Assembly (NCBI GenBank): GCA_018398585.1 | Contig: JAGTTD010000007.1 | Span: forward strand, 12,702,320 to 12,766,319 | DNA: 64,000 nucleotides | Direction of reading: 5' to 3' | From: Simmondsia chinensis | Lineage: Eukaryota > Streptophyta > Magnoliopsida > Caryophyllales > Simmondsiaceae | Shown: in pieces, positions 33,510 to 45,925 of the stretch | How positions within the stretch are numbered: the stretch's first letter is position 1 | How the letters are laid out: each line of letters begins with the position of its first letter | Notes under the pieces: generated by a model | Told to the model about the DNA's origin: nothing | The model's input: the letters and a program-made list of their open reading frames with translations, nothing else | The model's database searches: none | Made by a program: the position numbers and the translations under genes

Positions 33510-35887
33510 TGTTGGGAAAAGCATATGAATTTGTTGAAAAATAAACTGTGATGCCGACTATTGGGTTCACAGTTCTCAACTATGGTCATAACAATAGGCA
33601 CCTATTAGAGCACTTAGAGTAGGAGACTCTTCTCCTTACCTAAGCCCCCGGTCGGAGAGTCACGCTTCGCGACACCTCACGTACGAGAGTTCCCGGGAAT
33701 AGGTTTATCTCTATAAACCGTTTGCCCTAATACCTGTTGTTGGGATGAATTTTAAAAAATTTGCCCTAAAGATTATGCAGCGGAACAGGTTTAGAATTCA
33801 TAACTCTAAACCTAGGGTTGATTTAAAATTTCTAATTTTAAATCTACTGATTTAAATTCATAATTTAAATCATAAGATCTAAATTCTTAATTTAGATCTA
33901 TAGGCCTTTTACTCTAATACATTCATAACAATACATAAACTTAAACAGGTATAATAACGCATACTGTAAATAAATAGAAAAGCGAAACTAAAAGAAGAAG
34001 GAAAGAAAAAACATACCTGAAATTGCTCCAATAAAAAGAAAAACCAGAAAGAGAATAATATTCTTCGAAACCGAGACCTCGAGACCTTCTACGCAATAAC
34101 CTAGAACTGCTCGGAGGGTGGGCTCCGAAAAATATTAAACTGGATCTCCGAAATAATTTCAGAAACCCTAAAGAATTATTTTTGACTCTAATGCCAAACC
34201 TCGGAATAAGCCCCTCTATTTATAGAAATATTCCGGAGCGCAAAAATATAATTAAAATCGAAAAAGGATTGCACAGTTAACATCAAAATGCAGCGTTTTA
34301 TTCAAAATAGGTTCAAAACGCCGCGTTTAGTAACGGTGCAACCGCCTCTACAGCCTGTTATGGCCCGCCACGTGTCAGCGCGCGATTCGCCCCCGCTTGG
34401 GTACCCGGATGGCCCTTGTGGGCGTCCTGTCGAGCGCTGGTTGGTTGGATCCGGTTCACGCGGATCGTACTGTGCAAGTACTAAAACGTGATTTTTTTTT
34501 TTTTTTTTTTTGCTTTGTTTCTCACTTGTAAAAATTCATTTTATGAATTTTAATTTTTCAAAATTATTTTATTTTATAATTTTCAACTTTTATTCATCTT
34601 ATGAATAATATTTGGCAAAATTAATTTACCCATCTCATGGATAAATAATTCATCTCATGAACTCTTTAATATTTTTCTAATGTTTTCCACATGTAAAAAT
34701 TCATCTTATGAATTTTAATTTTCAAAAATTATTTTATTTTATAATTTTTAATATTTATTCATCTCATGAATAATGTTTGGCAAAATTAATTTACCCATCT
34801 TATGGATAAATAATTCATCTCATGAATTCTTTAATATTTTTTCAATGACAATCAAATACAGAGGCTTGCGTAGGGACCTCGGGGACAATTTAAATCTAGC
34901 TCCAAACTAGTGAAATTAAATCATCTCATGATATTAATTTAATTACCATTTAATGAGACTTAATTCCACTAAATAAATCTCACTGCACTCCAGACTTAAA
35001 TTATTTATTCGATATTTTCCTAATATACAGTATTAATGACAACAACTCCTCCACTAGATGTCCATGACAAAGGATAAATATAACTACTACCATTATCCGT
35101 CTCACAGCTTCTCCATTAGTTACCGACTCGCCCCTCACTGAATAATTCATTCATACTTGAACATATTCACAGTATAAATTCAAAATGTCAAACACTTGGA
35201 ATACTTTGGCCAAAGTTTTCGAACCTTTCAAATATTTGCAAATCAACTAAAGGGACATCTGTATCTCATAAAAGACTGGAGATTCCCTATTGAATACCTG
35301 ATCATTATCACACTTCACGCCGCTACCTAGTGTACGTGGGATTTCAGTCATTCGTTTTAGACCTTACTTATAGTACACCAAAATAACTAACGTTCCATAC
35401 ACAAGTCCAGAATACCCTCAGGATTTAGAGTCGTCGTTCAAACAGTACAATGCGAATCACTCATCTCCAATAGTAGTCTAGAAATAAGTAACCCACATGG
35501 TCCCACTCAGTGTGTCAAACACACTAACCTAACACTTTTGGATCTCCATCCACATGACCAAGACAAGCTATCTAAAGTGTCACGTTGTAGTCTTAACATA
35601 CAAGTGGTCCAAACTTATCTTTGACTACGAGTCTTTCAAACAATAATCCATATCATTTATTCCAAGTCTATCTGTGGCTTAGTCTCATAAACCACTTAGA
35701 GCAAACATGTAAATTGTAGTCTAAGGACTACACCCATCTCATGGATGCCTCTCGAAAGAAAATCACATGCAGTATAAATGCTCAAATACACAAATTTAAC
35801 TAGAAAATGATTGGAACTTCAATTTTATTTATTAATTAAAATAATATATCCAGATTAAATCTGGATTTCAGGACACTGTTCCTAACA
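33510..35887 (-). repeat. 5' LTR of the copia element
   Basis: 2378 bp, partner of 21302-23665. It carries the promoter for the leftward transcript and its own copy of the palindrome cluster (about 34530-34935). Confidence 0.93.
34217..34224 (-). promoter_or_regulatory. TATA box of the copia 5' LTR
   Basis: TATAAATA followed by gagggg on the - strand; also present in the 3' LTR at 21993-22000. Confidence 0.6.
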
Positions 35888-38800
35888 GATAATGGCACAG
35901 CCATGAACATCCTATCTTCTTATATGTTGGGGGGTTACTGGTAAATCTTAAGATAACTTAATAACTATTGATGTGGCAAATTATGGCTTCCCTAGGGCCA
36001 CCACCAGGTCCAATGGGGCCATCTTGATTGAGTTAATTGTTGATACCTTGAGTAAGCTGACGGCCTTTATTGTAGTGGGACTACCTCAAGCTATAATGCA
36101 TTGGTTGGGGGGAATTGGTTGCACGCCAAAACTATATCCCATCCTCACATAACCGGTTATTGATCTTCTGGAGCCCTAACAAATATGAGGTTGTTACAGT
36201 AGATGACAGGCTCTTCATGACTTGCTCCAACTTCGTTGAGGCAAAGTTCTATGAGGACGGTGTGGGACCATTAGCAGTAAGAAGGGCCACTCCTCAAGGT
36301 GCCCTTAAGAGCCCACTCACTAAAGCTAAGATTGATCAGGTTGAGCTGGAGTCAGATGGCTTGGACTTATGGGGATATATGAGAGCCCTCCTTGATGAGG
36401 GGGACCTTCAAGGCATGTAGAATGTCTTATGGGAGGAAGCCAAGTCTTCCCAGTGAAGGCCCAAAGGGCAATCTTCTCAACCATTGTAAAGCTAGTCTCT
36501 TGGCATGCCGAGGACTAACTATGGGTTGAGCAACCTCTGTAGGCGGCTTCAATGTCCAAATGCTACTAGAAAAGGAGCTGGTGTTGTCCGACTTGAGAGC
36601 AGTACAAGTCAAAATGGAGTACTTGAGAGCTAAAGTTCAAGATCCTCTCTTCAAGTTTAACTTGGGTTCAGTAGAAAGCCTAAGACCCACGTACGTGAGT
36701 GCTTTGCTTTCTGAAGAGCAGAGGCAGCAGTACATGAGCTTGCTCCCTGAATTCAATGACTGCTTTGCTTGTGATTATCACGAGATGCCTGGCCTAGAGA
36801 ATTAAGTGGTTGAGCATAGGCTTCCCATTAAGATAGGCATGAGGCCCATTGTCTAGGCCCATAAAAGGATGTCCTAGAAAGTCATAGACTTGGTCAAAGA
36901 GGAAATTGAGAGACACTTGAAAGCTAAGCTTATCAGGACAACCAGGTACGTAGAATGGCTGGCAAATATTATTCATGCAATTAAAAAGAATGGCAAAATT
37001 AGATGCAGCCACGCCAAAGGATGATTATCCCATGCCTATTTTTGACATTCTTATTGACTCAGCCTCAAAGAATGAGGTGGTGTCCTTTATGGATTGTTAG
37101 TGTGGATATTACCAAGTTATGGTTGCTTCAAAAGATACCCTTGAAACTGCATTTAGGTGTCTAGGGCCAATAGGGACCTTCGAATGGGTGGCCATGCCAT
37201 TTGAACTAAAGAACGCTGGTGTCACTTATCAAAGAGCCATGAACATGATCTTTCAAGATCTCATTGGCAAAACCGTGGAAGTATATATAGATGAAATCAT
37301 GATTAAATCAAAAACCCAAGTTGAGGACTTGGATGACTTGAGAAATGTGTTCTTACAAATAAGGAACCATAGCCTCGATTAAACCTTCTGAAGTGTTCCT
37401 TTGAAGTTCGAGCCAAAAATTTCCTAGGCTGCGTAATACATCAAAGGGGGGTTGAGGTGGACATGAATCAAGCAAAGGCCATTCAAGAGGCTAAACTACC
37501 CTTGAGCAAAAAGGTACTTCAACGTTTCTAGGGCAGGTTAACTTCCTAAGACATTTTATTTTAAATGTCGCAGGAAAGATTAAAATCTTCTCTCCATTTT
37601 TGAGGCTCAAATCTAAAAAGGACTTCAATGAGCGGAGCCACCCCAAGCAACCTTCGAGGCCATCAAAGATTATTTGATCAGGTCATCAATATTGACTCCA
37701 CCTAAAAAGTGGAAATCATTGAAGATCCACATCTTTGCTTCTTTTGAGTCAATTGGCCGTCTGCTTGTACAAGACAACAAGCAAGGGTTTTGAACAAGCT
37801 ATGTTCTACCTAAGCCATTGTTTAAGTAAGTGTGGAATAAAATATTCTTCCATTGAGGAATTGTGTTTATCTTTATATTACGCATCAGTAAAGCTAAGGC
37901 ATTACTTCCTTGCATTTGTCATTTATGTATTTGCTCAACAGATGTTCTTAAGCATATACGAGATAGACCTTTAATGAAAGAAGACTAAACAAGTAGAGTG
38001 TAGCTCTGCTTCAGTTTGAACTAATGTATGTGTCACAAAAGTCAGTGAAAGGCCAAGCTTTGGTGAACTTTCTAGTTGACCACCCTAACATTCAAATTGA
38101 GTCTATCTATAAGCCAAGAGAGCTCTTGGTGATTAAAATGGTCGCCTGCAATTCATACTTTGATGGATCAAGGACCAAATCATGTGTTGGAGTGGGAATT
38201 GTCATGAAACCTCCTTCATTTTTATTTTTTTTTTTTCCAAGTTCAATCTCCTTCTTGAATCATCACCAAGATTGTTATTACCCTAGTAGGTAAGTGCTTC
38301 AATAACATGGCTAAATATGAGGTATTGATCATTGGCCTCAAGACTCTCTTGGAAATGCAAGTCCCTAGCGTGATTATCAGAGGGGACTCATAGTTGGTAA
38401 CTTTCCAAGTTAAAGGAGAGTTCCAATGTCTGAGTGACACCTCAAACAAGTATATTTCAACAGTGCACAAGAACTATTAAGTAGATTTGACGGTGTTGAA
38501 TCCGAGTATATACCTTAAGAATTGAAAGAAGCAGCCAATGATCTAGCCCAACTAGCTTCTAGGTATAAACTACCTAGGACATGGTGTGAAGAATCCATGG
38601 TCATCAGGACCAAGGTTCTACACCATCATCTAGAAATCACTAAATCCTTTTGAACTAAAAGCAAAGTGATTGCAAGTGAACAGTTGCATTGCTTTGAACC
38701 ACAATAGTCTGTCATAAATTAGCATGAGGATTGGAGAAAGCCCTTAGTGCAGTACTTCAAAAACCCTCGTGATTTCATCATAGATAGAAAGATGAAGATG

Positions 38801-39774
38801 AGAGCTCACATGTATCATCTTGATGATGAATTTAGAGAACTGTACAAAAATGATGCTAGTGGTATGCTACTCAAGTGTTTGGACTCAGATGAAACGATAT
38901 TAGTAATGGTTGGAGCACATGAAAAAAAACATGTGGATCACATTTGGTTGAAAATAAGATGCATTAGCACATCAGATGTTATGGCTATTGTCGGCCATCA
39001 ATGATGGATGACTGTATCAAATATGCCAAGGGGTGCAAAGCATGCCAAAGATATGGACATGTACCTAAGGTTCCTGTAGCTAAGATGCATGCTATAGTTA
39101 AGCCATGGCCCTTTCATGGATGGGTAAAGGATATCATAGGAGAAATCCTCCTAGCAACATTCATACATTCTTGTGGCCACATATTATTTTAAAAAATGGG
39201 TTGAGGTCAAGCCATATAACAACATCAATCAGCAAGATATGATTGATTTTATCAAAGAATATATCCTATGTAGGTTTAGAAGTCCATAAACCATAACTCT
39301 GGACCAAGAAAGAGTTCCATGGGTCTGAGGTTGAGTTTATTAAGAGCTTTAACATTGAAATCTTGAACTCAGCTCCTTATTATGCCCAAGCAAATGGCTA
39401 AGCTGAGTCTACCAACAAGATTCTAAAGGCCAATATTGAGAAAATGATTGAAGATAATCCCTGAAGGTGGCATGAATTGCTACTTGATGCTCTATGGGCT
39501 TATAGAACGTCCAAACAGGATGCAACCGGGACAACTCCCTTCCATTTAACACAGTCATGATGTTATACTCCCAATGAAAGTGACGGTTCAGTCTATTAGA
39601 CTGGCTCATCAATGGAAGTTTTCTAAAATTGAATATGAGCAAGCTATGATGGACGAATTAACTAACTTAGATCAAGATAGGCTTGATGCTCTTCGTAAGC
39701 TGAAGAAGCAAAAGAAAAGAGTAGCCTATTACTTTTATACACTCTCAGAAGAGTTGAGTCCTAATCTTAACTAA
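35888..39774 (+). pseudogene. Tat pol: protease, RT, RNase H, second RNase H, integrase (broken)
   Basis: Resumes at the protease site (NGTAMNIL, 35891 on). 36115-36420 has PSSHNRLLIFW and VEVV-like VVTVDDRLF, the Tat protease-RT link. 36560-36805 has RPTYVSALLSEEQRQQYMSL and ACDYHEMPGL at the RT start. 37119-37382 has RT palm parts FEWVAMPFELKNAGVTYQRA and VYIDEIM, where the second catalytic Asp is Glu. 37735-37974 is RNase H. 38024-38293 has NSYFDGSRTKSCVGVGIV, the extra archaeal-type RNase H. 38747-39192 is the integrase finger (YAKGCKACQRYG). 39574-39774 is the integrase end (LDALRKLKKQKKRVAYY). Many stops and frame changes. Confidence 0.88.
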
Positions 39775-39779
39775 TGACT

Positions 39780-42700
39780 CCTCTATGGATGATAACTAGT
39801 TGGTTACTTGACTTAACCATTGATCTACAGAAATAGCTTCCTCTTAAAGATTCTTTTGTTCTCTTTGTGCCTCTATTGCTGCTCTCTCAAGTTCTCCAAC
39901 CCTTAAATCTCGAAGAGAATACTGCTCCTTAAGGGATGCAAGGTGATGTTTGAGATGGCCTAATTGCTGCTTCAATTGACGAATTTGGTCCTTCAGGCTC
40001 CTGATGTCTTGAACTTATTGGCATTGGGCCTCCTTCGAATAGGAGTTGCAAGCCCCCTAGACCTGCTAAGCATTCAAGATCCCTAATGGTAGCTTGACAT
40101 TGCCATTTCTATTGGAGGAGTGATGGGACTTCTTGAGAAATTCTGATGAGCACTCCTTCCAGTGGAGGGTGCCACACTGAGGTCTTCCTTCAAAGCCTTC
40201 ACAAGTGAGATGGCTTCTTGGTGAGTGGCACACTTAGCCAAAGACTGAATACATGGATAGGTTAGTTCTCCCAATCCTTGGAATCTGGTTGAAGCACTTA
40301 GATCTACATGTTAAAATGCAAGCTTTCTGCTAGCTCCTAACTTCTCTAAAGGAGAAGACATCCTTTGTTGAGAGAAGAGGTGGAGTAGCCTGTGATGGAG
40401 TAACCTGATCAAAGAGCCATAAGCTTTGGGAACAAACTTTAACTTTGGAATGAAAAAGAATCCAAAGTGTAAAGGGTCGGGACTCACCTGTGGAACTTCA
40501 ACTAGAGCTGAGGAAAGAGTTGCTGCTAGTGCCTTTGTCATGGGCAGGGATGTTCAAAAAAATCCATAACCAAAATACGAACCGAACTTCCGAAACATTG
40601 ACCCAAAAATGTGATTAACCTTACCAAATTTTCGATTCATTAACTAAACTGAATAAATTTGCGGTATTTCGGGACGGTAATGGTTAGTGATTTTATCCAT
40701 TTCGGTTAACCGGATTACCAAAATAATATATATCATGTATATCTTTTTACATGTTCATAATATTATATTATTCACTAAGTATGCTTTTGTAGCATATAAG
40801 TGACTATTATATAATGCATGATCAACTTTATCCTTTTTCCCTAATTCATCTCCTATCATAGAGTTATCGTGCCTTATTGGTATATCTCAAATACTAGCTA
40901 AGCACTACTTTGCTACAGTTTATTCAGTTGCCCGCATGTTAGTTAAAATGATATTTTAACGTTTATTTTTTTAGAATTGAATTATAAGTTCATAATTTGT
41001 TGATTATTCTCACGTTTAATACATTTTTTGGACATTTAGAAACCATTAAGGAGATGTATTATTTTTCAGTTATCAGTTAACCAACATAACTTAATCGAAT
41101 TACTGATTTACCAAAGGTCAGTTAACTGGTCTTTTCGGTTATGATAATGGTTAGAGATTTTTGAGTATTTTATTTACGGCTAATCGAACCGAAATACTTT
41201 TTGGTACGGTTAACCAAGCCATGAGCACCCGTAGTTATGGGGACACTTGATTCAAGGGAAACCTTTAAAAAACGATACTTGTATGTCAAGACCAATCTGC
41301 AGTTTAGATAACAAGGGATCATGGGCCAGAGTAAGGATGTTACACCTTCATGGATCTCTTTATTAACGATTGAGAACCACCGTAAGAGCAAGGAAGGCTC
41401 TTGAATCAGTTCCTATCTTGAGGGGACTACAGAAAGAACATTTCTTGGTTGATCACCCATCAGGGACTCCAAGATGGAGGTAATAGCGTCCTTTCCTTCA
41501 TCAACAGTTGAGCGTAATGGCTCCGTTCTTTAAGGAGACTAAGGAGAAGAATTCTTAGATGGTGAGTCTGGGATCTCTACTATGATTGGAGTTGTAGTTT
41601 CCAAACATCATGAAAAGCAAGTGAGGACAACTTTAAGAAGATAAATATAAGGGAAAGTCAATATGGAAAGGCCAATACCACTTGTTGAGAAAGACTGGCT
41701 CTTCTTTTCTTCACCAATTGTGAGATTGGCACTTCCTATTAATCCTCTTCTTCTTCCTCTAACACCTGAGTAACCCTGGCCGGAGGGTATATGGGATTCT
41801 TCTTCTGCTCTTTTAAGAACCACCAACCTCAGGGATTAGCATGGCAATTCAAGGGGAGATTCTTCCAAAAGTAACCTAGTAAAGCTTAGGGTAGTCCTGG
41901 GAGACTCTTGAATGGCTGGGGTTGTAAAGAAACACGGCCAAGTGAGTAGGCTAATGAGTTCGAGCCATTTAAGGCATCTCAAAGCTTCTCAGATGGCTAC
42001 TTACCTGGTAAAGACATCTTCACTAGAGTTTGCCTCACACTAGTTGGCCGCGCTACTATTGAGCTAGGACCTGCAAGCTCAAGAGAAGGCATAAAATATT
42101 GCTCGGTAGCTCTGGCCTCTAAGGAGGACCAATATGCAAGGAACTAAACTAAAAAAATGAGGTGCGGCATAGAGGGCTTACCTGCAAGGGATAGAAAACC
42201 TGTAAGCTGATCTAATGTTTAGGTTGGTTTCATAAAGCTCCCTAAACTGAGAGATCTGCATGGGGATCCTTTTAGCCTACCAACGTTTCTTGGTCAGTAG
42301 ACTTAGAAAAGGAACGTCTTGGACCATCCCAAATTGCTTGGCAAATAATTTAGGCCTGTAAGTCTCTACACCAAGATTAGTCTGTATAGAAAGGAAAGTC
42401 TTGGAGCTGCAAGATTGCTTGCCAAACCTTAGCATTGATGTTTATGAAGACATCAAGGTGAAGGTCTAGTTTTATGAACCAGATTGGGCCAAGTTTCCTC
42501 TCCTTGATTAGAGTCCATTGGATCCTTGACCTGCCTTAAGTATAAGAGTCTCTCAGGACAGTGGTCAAAGGACCATCCTAGGGGTAAAAGGACCTCCATG
42601 CGTGCAAACTGTTCCTCATAATAGTTGATTGCATCATCTATGGGGAAAAAAGGTCCTCTATGGCAAAGCAGAAGGAAGTAAGCTTGAGCCCATAACTGGA

Positions 42701-43640
42701 CCAGCCACAGGGGTCCTCCTAATTAAACAGCAGAGTTCCTTACCATGATGTCCCTAAGGAAGTAATAAACTTGTGCCTCGAGTAATGGTCCAGAAGCTAA
42801 AGGACCAGTACTAAAGGCTAGGTTAACCGCCATCGTCTTAAGAGATTTAAGAACGATGTTTAATGAATTAGCAAAGAATAACTTGTTCAACCAAAACAAG
42901 TAAAAGGAGACCTCTTCCTTCTTTGACCCTGACCATATTCATGATCTTTTGTGAAAAATAAGTTGACAAAGGTTTCATAATCGGTGGGCAAGGAAGTCAC
43001 AGAGAAAGAAGAGGTCAAGGCCTCAGCGTCTTTTGAAACAAAAGAGTCATAAGACAACTCAGCCCCTCCTAGGGAAGGACCCGTCAAGGCCACAATGTCC
43101 TCCAAGGTAATGCCAAGAAAGATCTTAAGAAGGTCAAAAGTGTTATAATAGATGTTCTAATAGCAATTTAAGGCTATCATGATTAGAATATCATACTTGA
43201 GTGAAATCTTGGAGAGTCTGATAGCCTCGTAGATGCGAAGGTTCCTCTATTTCTCTTCTTATCAAAGCATTAAGTGATCTACCCAGTCTGCGTATTGCTT
43301 CACTAAGAATGTTCATACTTTGAAGGGGGCATATTCTTTGCAAATACAGCTTCTTTCCCGTGAGTGGCCTACATAAATAGAGCGGAGTAAAGGGGAATCC
43401 TCAGTAGTCAGGAAGTTTCCCTCAAGGTTGGGTACATCTTCAGAAGGGTTAAAGATTGGCCCAAAGGCGCATGGTTCATAGGAAGAAGAGAAGTATTCCT
43501 CAAACATACAAGAAAGGTTCTCCTTTATGGACTTAAGGTCAATTGGGTTTCAGAGCTTATCTAAGACCACTGTGTTGTCTGATTGAACCAAAAGCGTCAA
43601 AAGTTCTATAGGGCTATCGGCCTTGCGATGGAAATGGAAA
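39780..43640 (-). pseudogene. Antisense additional ORF (aORF) of the Tat element, probably plant-mobile-domain type
   Basis: Between pol and the 3' LTR the coding character switches to the - strand. Pieces in order: 43313-43507 (MFEEYFSSSYEPCAFG); the next stretch in another frame with LGRSLNALIRREIEEPSHLR; 42887-43105 preceded by FLGITLEDIVALTGPSLGG and containing YETFVNLFFTKDHEYGQG; 41608-41826; 41170-41391; 40311-40541; 40083-40274. The phrase ITLEDIVALTGPSLGG matches the plant mobile domain core (TLqDVavLlGLPvdG). Antisense ORFs at this position with that domain are known in Tat elements; their role is uncertain. It is broken by stops, shifts and the hAT element at 40545. Confidence 0.62.
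40545..41233. mobile_element. Non-autonomous hAT-like element (MITE) inside the Tat aORF
   Basis: 689 bp, starts CAGGGATGTTCA and ends with the inverse of TACGGGTGCTCA (8 of 12 match). It is flanked by GTCATGGG (40537-40544) and GTTATGGG (41234-41241), an 8-bp duplication with one change, as hAT makes. The inside is non-coding, with inverted pieces such as ggttaaccgg. Antisense-ORF coding sequence continues on both sides. Confidence 0.82.
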
Positions 43641-44041
43641 GAGCATGAACGATTTGAGCCACTTCTATGGTTTGAAGAAATGTAAAAGCTCTAGAAGTAT
43701 AATTAGCAAGAGCAAGATAGGGAAGCTGAGAACAAGTGTAAAAAGCACTTGATTGCAACAAAGAGAAAGCACAAAGCAAATAGTAAAAAATTTTGAAGCC
43801 CTAACTGTGATATTTATAGACATATGGAAATGAAGGTAGCTTAAACGTCAAATAGTGCCCTCTCAAGCTCACTGGAGCCATTGAAGGTCAAATCAAGCGG
43901 ATTTTTTATCCTTTGACAATTTGAAATTACCAACGGCTATAAAGGGGGCATTTTTTTACAACCCAAACTTGAGAAAGTTAGCACGATGTCGTTTTAAAAC
44001 TGAAGGTCATGTGTCTATCACGTGGGGCCATCCTCGAGAGA
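43641..44041. other. Tat 3' untranslated region and aORF upstream region
   Basis: No frame on + strand. It holds the - strand TATA box at 43811-43818 and ends at the 3' LTR. The tract ccatcctcgagaga just before the LTR is only a weak polypurine candidate. Confidence 0.4.
43811..43818 (-). promoter_or_regulatory. Candidate promoter (TATA box) for the antisense ORF
   Basis: The - strand reads TATAAATA followed by tcacag, with CT-rich sequence downstream. It lies about 200-300 bp before the first antisense coding signal, the right place for an independent promoter. Confidence 0.45.
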
Positions 44042-45299
44042 TGTTAGGCCTTTAAATATTAAGATAACAGCATCTTGAGCCCAGTTTCCTAAAAGAGCTA
44101 AATCCCTTAAGGGTTGAAAACCTCTCAAGACAGTTGATGGGGAAAATAAAACTCTAGCTTAAGGGACTTCCCAGAAGGTTGCAAGAAATGTGGTCCTGAA
44201 CCTAAAAATAGTTATTTGAAGTGCATATCAAGGAGCGTGGGCCTCAAGTATATACAAATGAACGTGGGGCATCTAAAAGGAACTCTATAAAACTACACGG
44301 ACATGGGGCTTCCAAAAAGACGCTCGAGCACACATTTTCAAGGCACGATCAGCACGTATTCTACATGCCAAAGAAGCATTGAGGCAGATGAGGGAAAGAT
44401 ATGGCGGGATTATAGGGTGCAGTGGTTATTTAGTTTTTCTATAAATAAGAGACACTATTGTGGTTGTAAAGTGTTCAACACCACCATACAAACTTCATCA
44501 AGTTTCTTTCTTTGCAGGACACATGTGCTTTTTACCTAGAAGTGCGTAAGCGTAGAATAGCTTACTTTTTACTTGCTTTCTTCCAAGGCAACATAGAATT
44601 TCCAGTTTTCGGTATGAACTCTCCGTTTTAATATGTTTCCAACAATCGGCGAGTTAAGAATTGAGACGTTAGTTTAAGGATCTAATGGCCAAGACTTGAC
44701 CTTGATTACGTTGGTCTTAACACTGATGTCACTGCTTGATAAATCAGGTAAACTTAGGTTTGAGTTATTATTTAAGGGCTTTAATGTCCAAGGCTTGACC
44801 CAGATTGCGTTGGTCATCATCCAGCAACCTAAATACAGTTTGCTCTATCCAAATCTTGTCAAACTCTGACTCATTCGAGTTATTACAAGTCGAGGGCTCT
44901 AGGCTTAAAAATCTAATTGACTCGGGCTTGTAAGTAGAATGCTGAGCTCTTAAATTTGTCTCCGCCCCACTTTCCATCTTTTTAATGCTCGAGGAAAAGC
45001 GTCTGCGGGCTTAGCTCCATCTCCCTAACTACAACTTGAGCCAGGTCCATATCTCTTTAATTTTCTATCAAATATTAAACCCAAAAATCCAAAAAAAAAT
45101 ATAAAGTCTCCTCAGTTAGAGAAAAAGTAGAATCCACAGTTATATTACAAACCGAAGTCAGATTCACCAAAAGCACCAACCCTTTTCTAAAAAAGGTGAT
45201 TAGTTGAGGTCAAACAAGTGCGGTTTAGAATTTAAGCTCGCTTTTACATTGCTGTGAGTCCCATTTTGCATGCTTGATTTTGTATTTACGGCGACCACA
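44042..45299 (+). repeat. 3' LTR of the Tat element
   Basis: About 1258 bp, starts TGTTAGGCCTTTAAATAT and ends near TTTACGGCGACCACA. TATA box at 44440-44447. Diverged partner of 2-1286. Confidence 0.78.
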
Positions 45300-45323
45300 C
45301 AGATTAAACCGACAAAAGGAGCA

Positions 45324-45376
45324 AACACACATACACACATACACACACACACACATAGAGAGAGAGAGAGATGAGA
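45324..45376. repeat. AC/GA microsatellite
   Basis: (AC)n with a few T interruptions followed by (AG)n, just outside the Tat 3' LTR. Confidence 0.9.
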
Positions 45377-45464
45377 GAATAAAATATGGACCATTAAATC
45401 TAAATCAAGAAAACTTAGGTTATTAACTCTAATAAAAGGTGTAAAGTCAATTTGAAATCTAGGT
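45377..45464. other. Short unassigned flank
   Basis: AT-rich sequence between the microsatellite and the next LTR-like repeat; nothing recognised. Confidence 0.3.
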
Positions 45465-45925
45465 TGTTGGTAACTTATAATTGAGCAGCTTGCTAATATA
45501 GATGGGTAAGTAGGTTATACAGGCAATTCTTCATATAACAATTGTTTGTAACTATATCTCCAAAATGTATAAAATGCACACTTGTCAAATTCGCCCACTT
45601 GTAATTTGCCCACTTGTATAATACTTCTAATAAAATGCCTACTTATATAAAGCATCACATTAAACGTCCACTTATGAAAAGGATAGAGTCAAATATGCTT
45701 ATCCTCAAGTCATACTCATCCACTCCCCTTTTCTTCTATAAAAAGGGGAGGAAGATAGACTTCCTTGCCTCACTCACACTTCCTTCTTCCACAATCACCG
45801 CTCCGAAGCAATAATTGTTCAAGCCTTCTATTCATCTTAAGGAAATATCAAGTCGGGCGTGTCGCTAGAGCTTGAGTTCAACTCATCCTTACAAACCCAC
45901 CTATATTTTTAGGGTCAAGCTTTGG
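45465..45925 (+). repeat. Tat-like LTR copy 1 (second family), + orientation
   Basis: Starts TGTTGGTAACTTATAATTG. It has a TATA box (tataaaaagggg, 45737-45748), gaagcaataattgttcaagc, and tcttaaggaaatatcaagtc. It is homologous to the reverse complement of 55251-55835. It ends near agctttggcgag, which may be a decayed TGGCG primer site. Partner LTR and body in this orientation are not seen. Confidence 0.65.

Larger units (their letters stand above)
21302..35887 (-). mobile_element. Ty1/copia LTR retrotransposon inserted in the Tat protease, itself split by chromovirus B
   Basis: 14.6 kb, or about 8.9 kb without chromovirus B. LTRs 21302-23665 and 33510-35887 start TGTTGG and end CCTAACA on the + strand, flanked by GATAA at 21297-21301 and 35888-35892. 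The primer site (33496-33507) and polypurine tract (23666-23682) show leftward transcription. Gag knuckle, GAG-pre-integrase and integrase remnants lie to the right of chromovirus B, and RT to its left. This is the copia order gag-protease-integrase-RT. The 2.4-kb LTRs are long for copia and recall the Angela or SIRE groups, but the clade is not settled. Confidence 0.95.
2..45299 (+). mobile_element. Tat-type Ty3/gypsy LTR retrotransposon, outermost element of the nest (degenerate)
   Basis: The two ends are homologous long terminal repeats in direct orientation (2-1286 and 44042-45299). Between them, on the + strand and in Tat order, lie gag, a gag-protease spacer, protease, RT, RNase H, a second RNase H-like segment and integrase. 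An extra open frame on the opposite strand follows. Such an antisense ORF and a second, archaeal-type RNase H are known marks of the Tat lineage. Removing the CACTA (16.9 kb), copia (14.6 kb) and hAT (0.7 kb) insertions leaves about 13 kb, a normal Tat size. All frames carry stops and shifts and the LTRs are only roughly 70-75% alike by eye, so it is the oldest element here. The window starts at the LTR boundary, so its target duplication cannot be read. Confidence 0.85.

Noticed and set aside
36427..36612. - strand frame in the Tat pol region
   Set aside because: It is the shadow of the protease-RT linker on the + strand.
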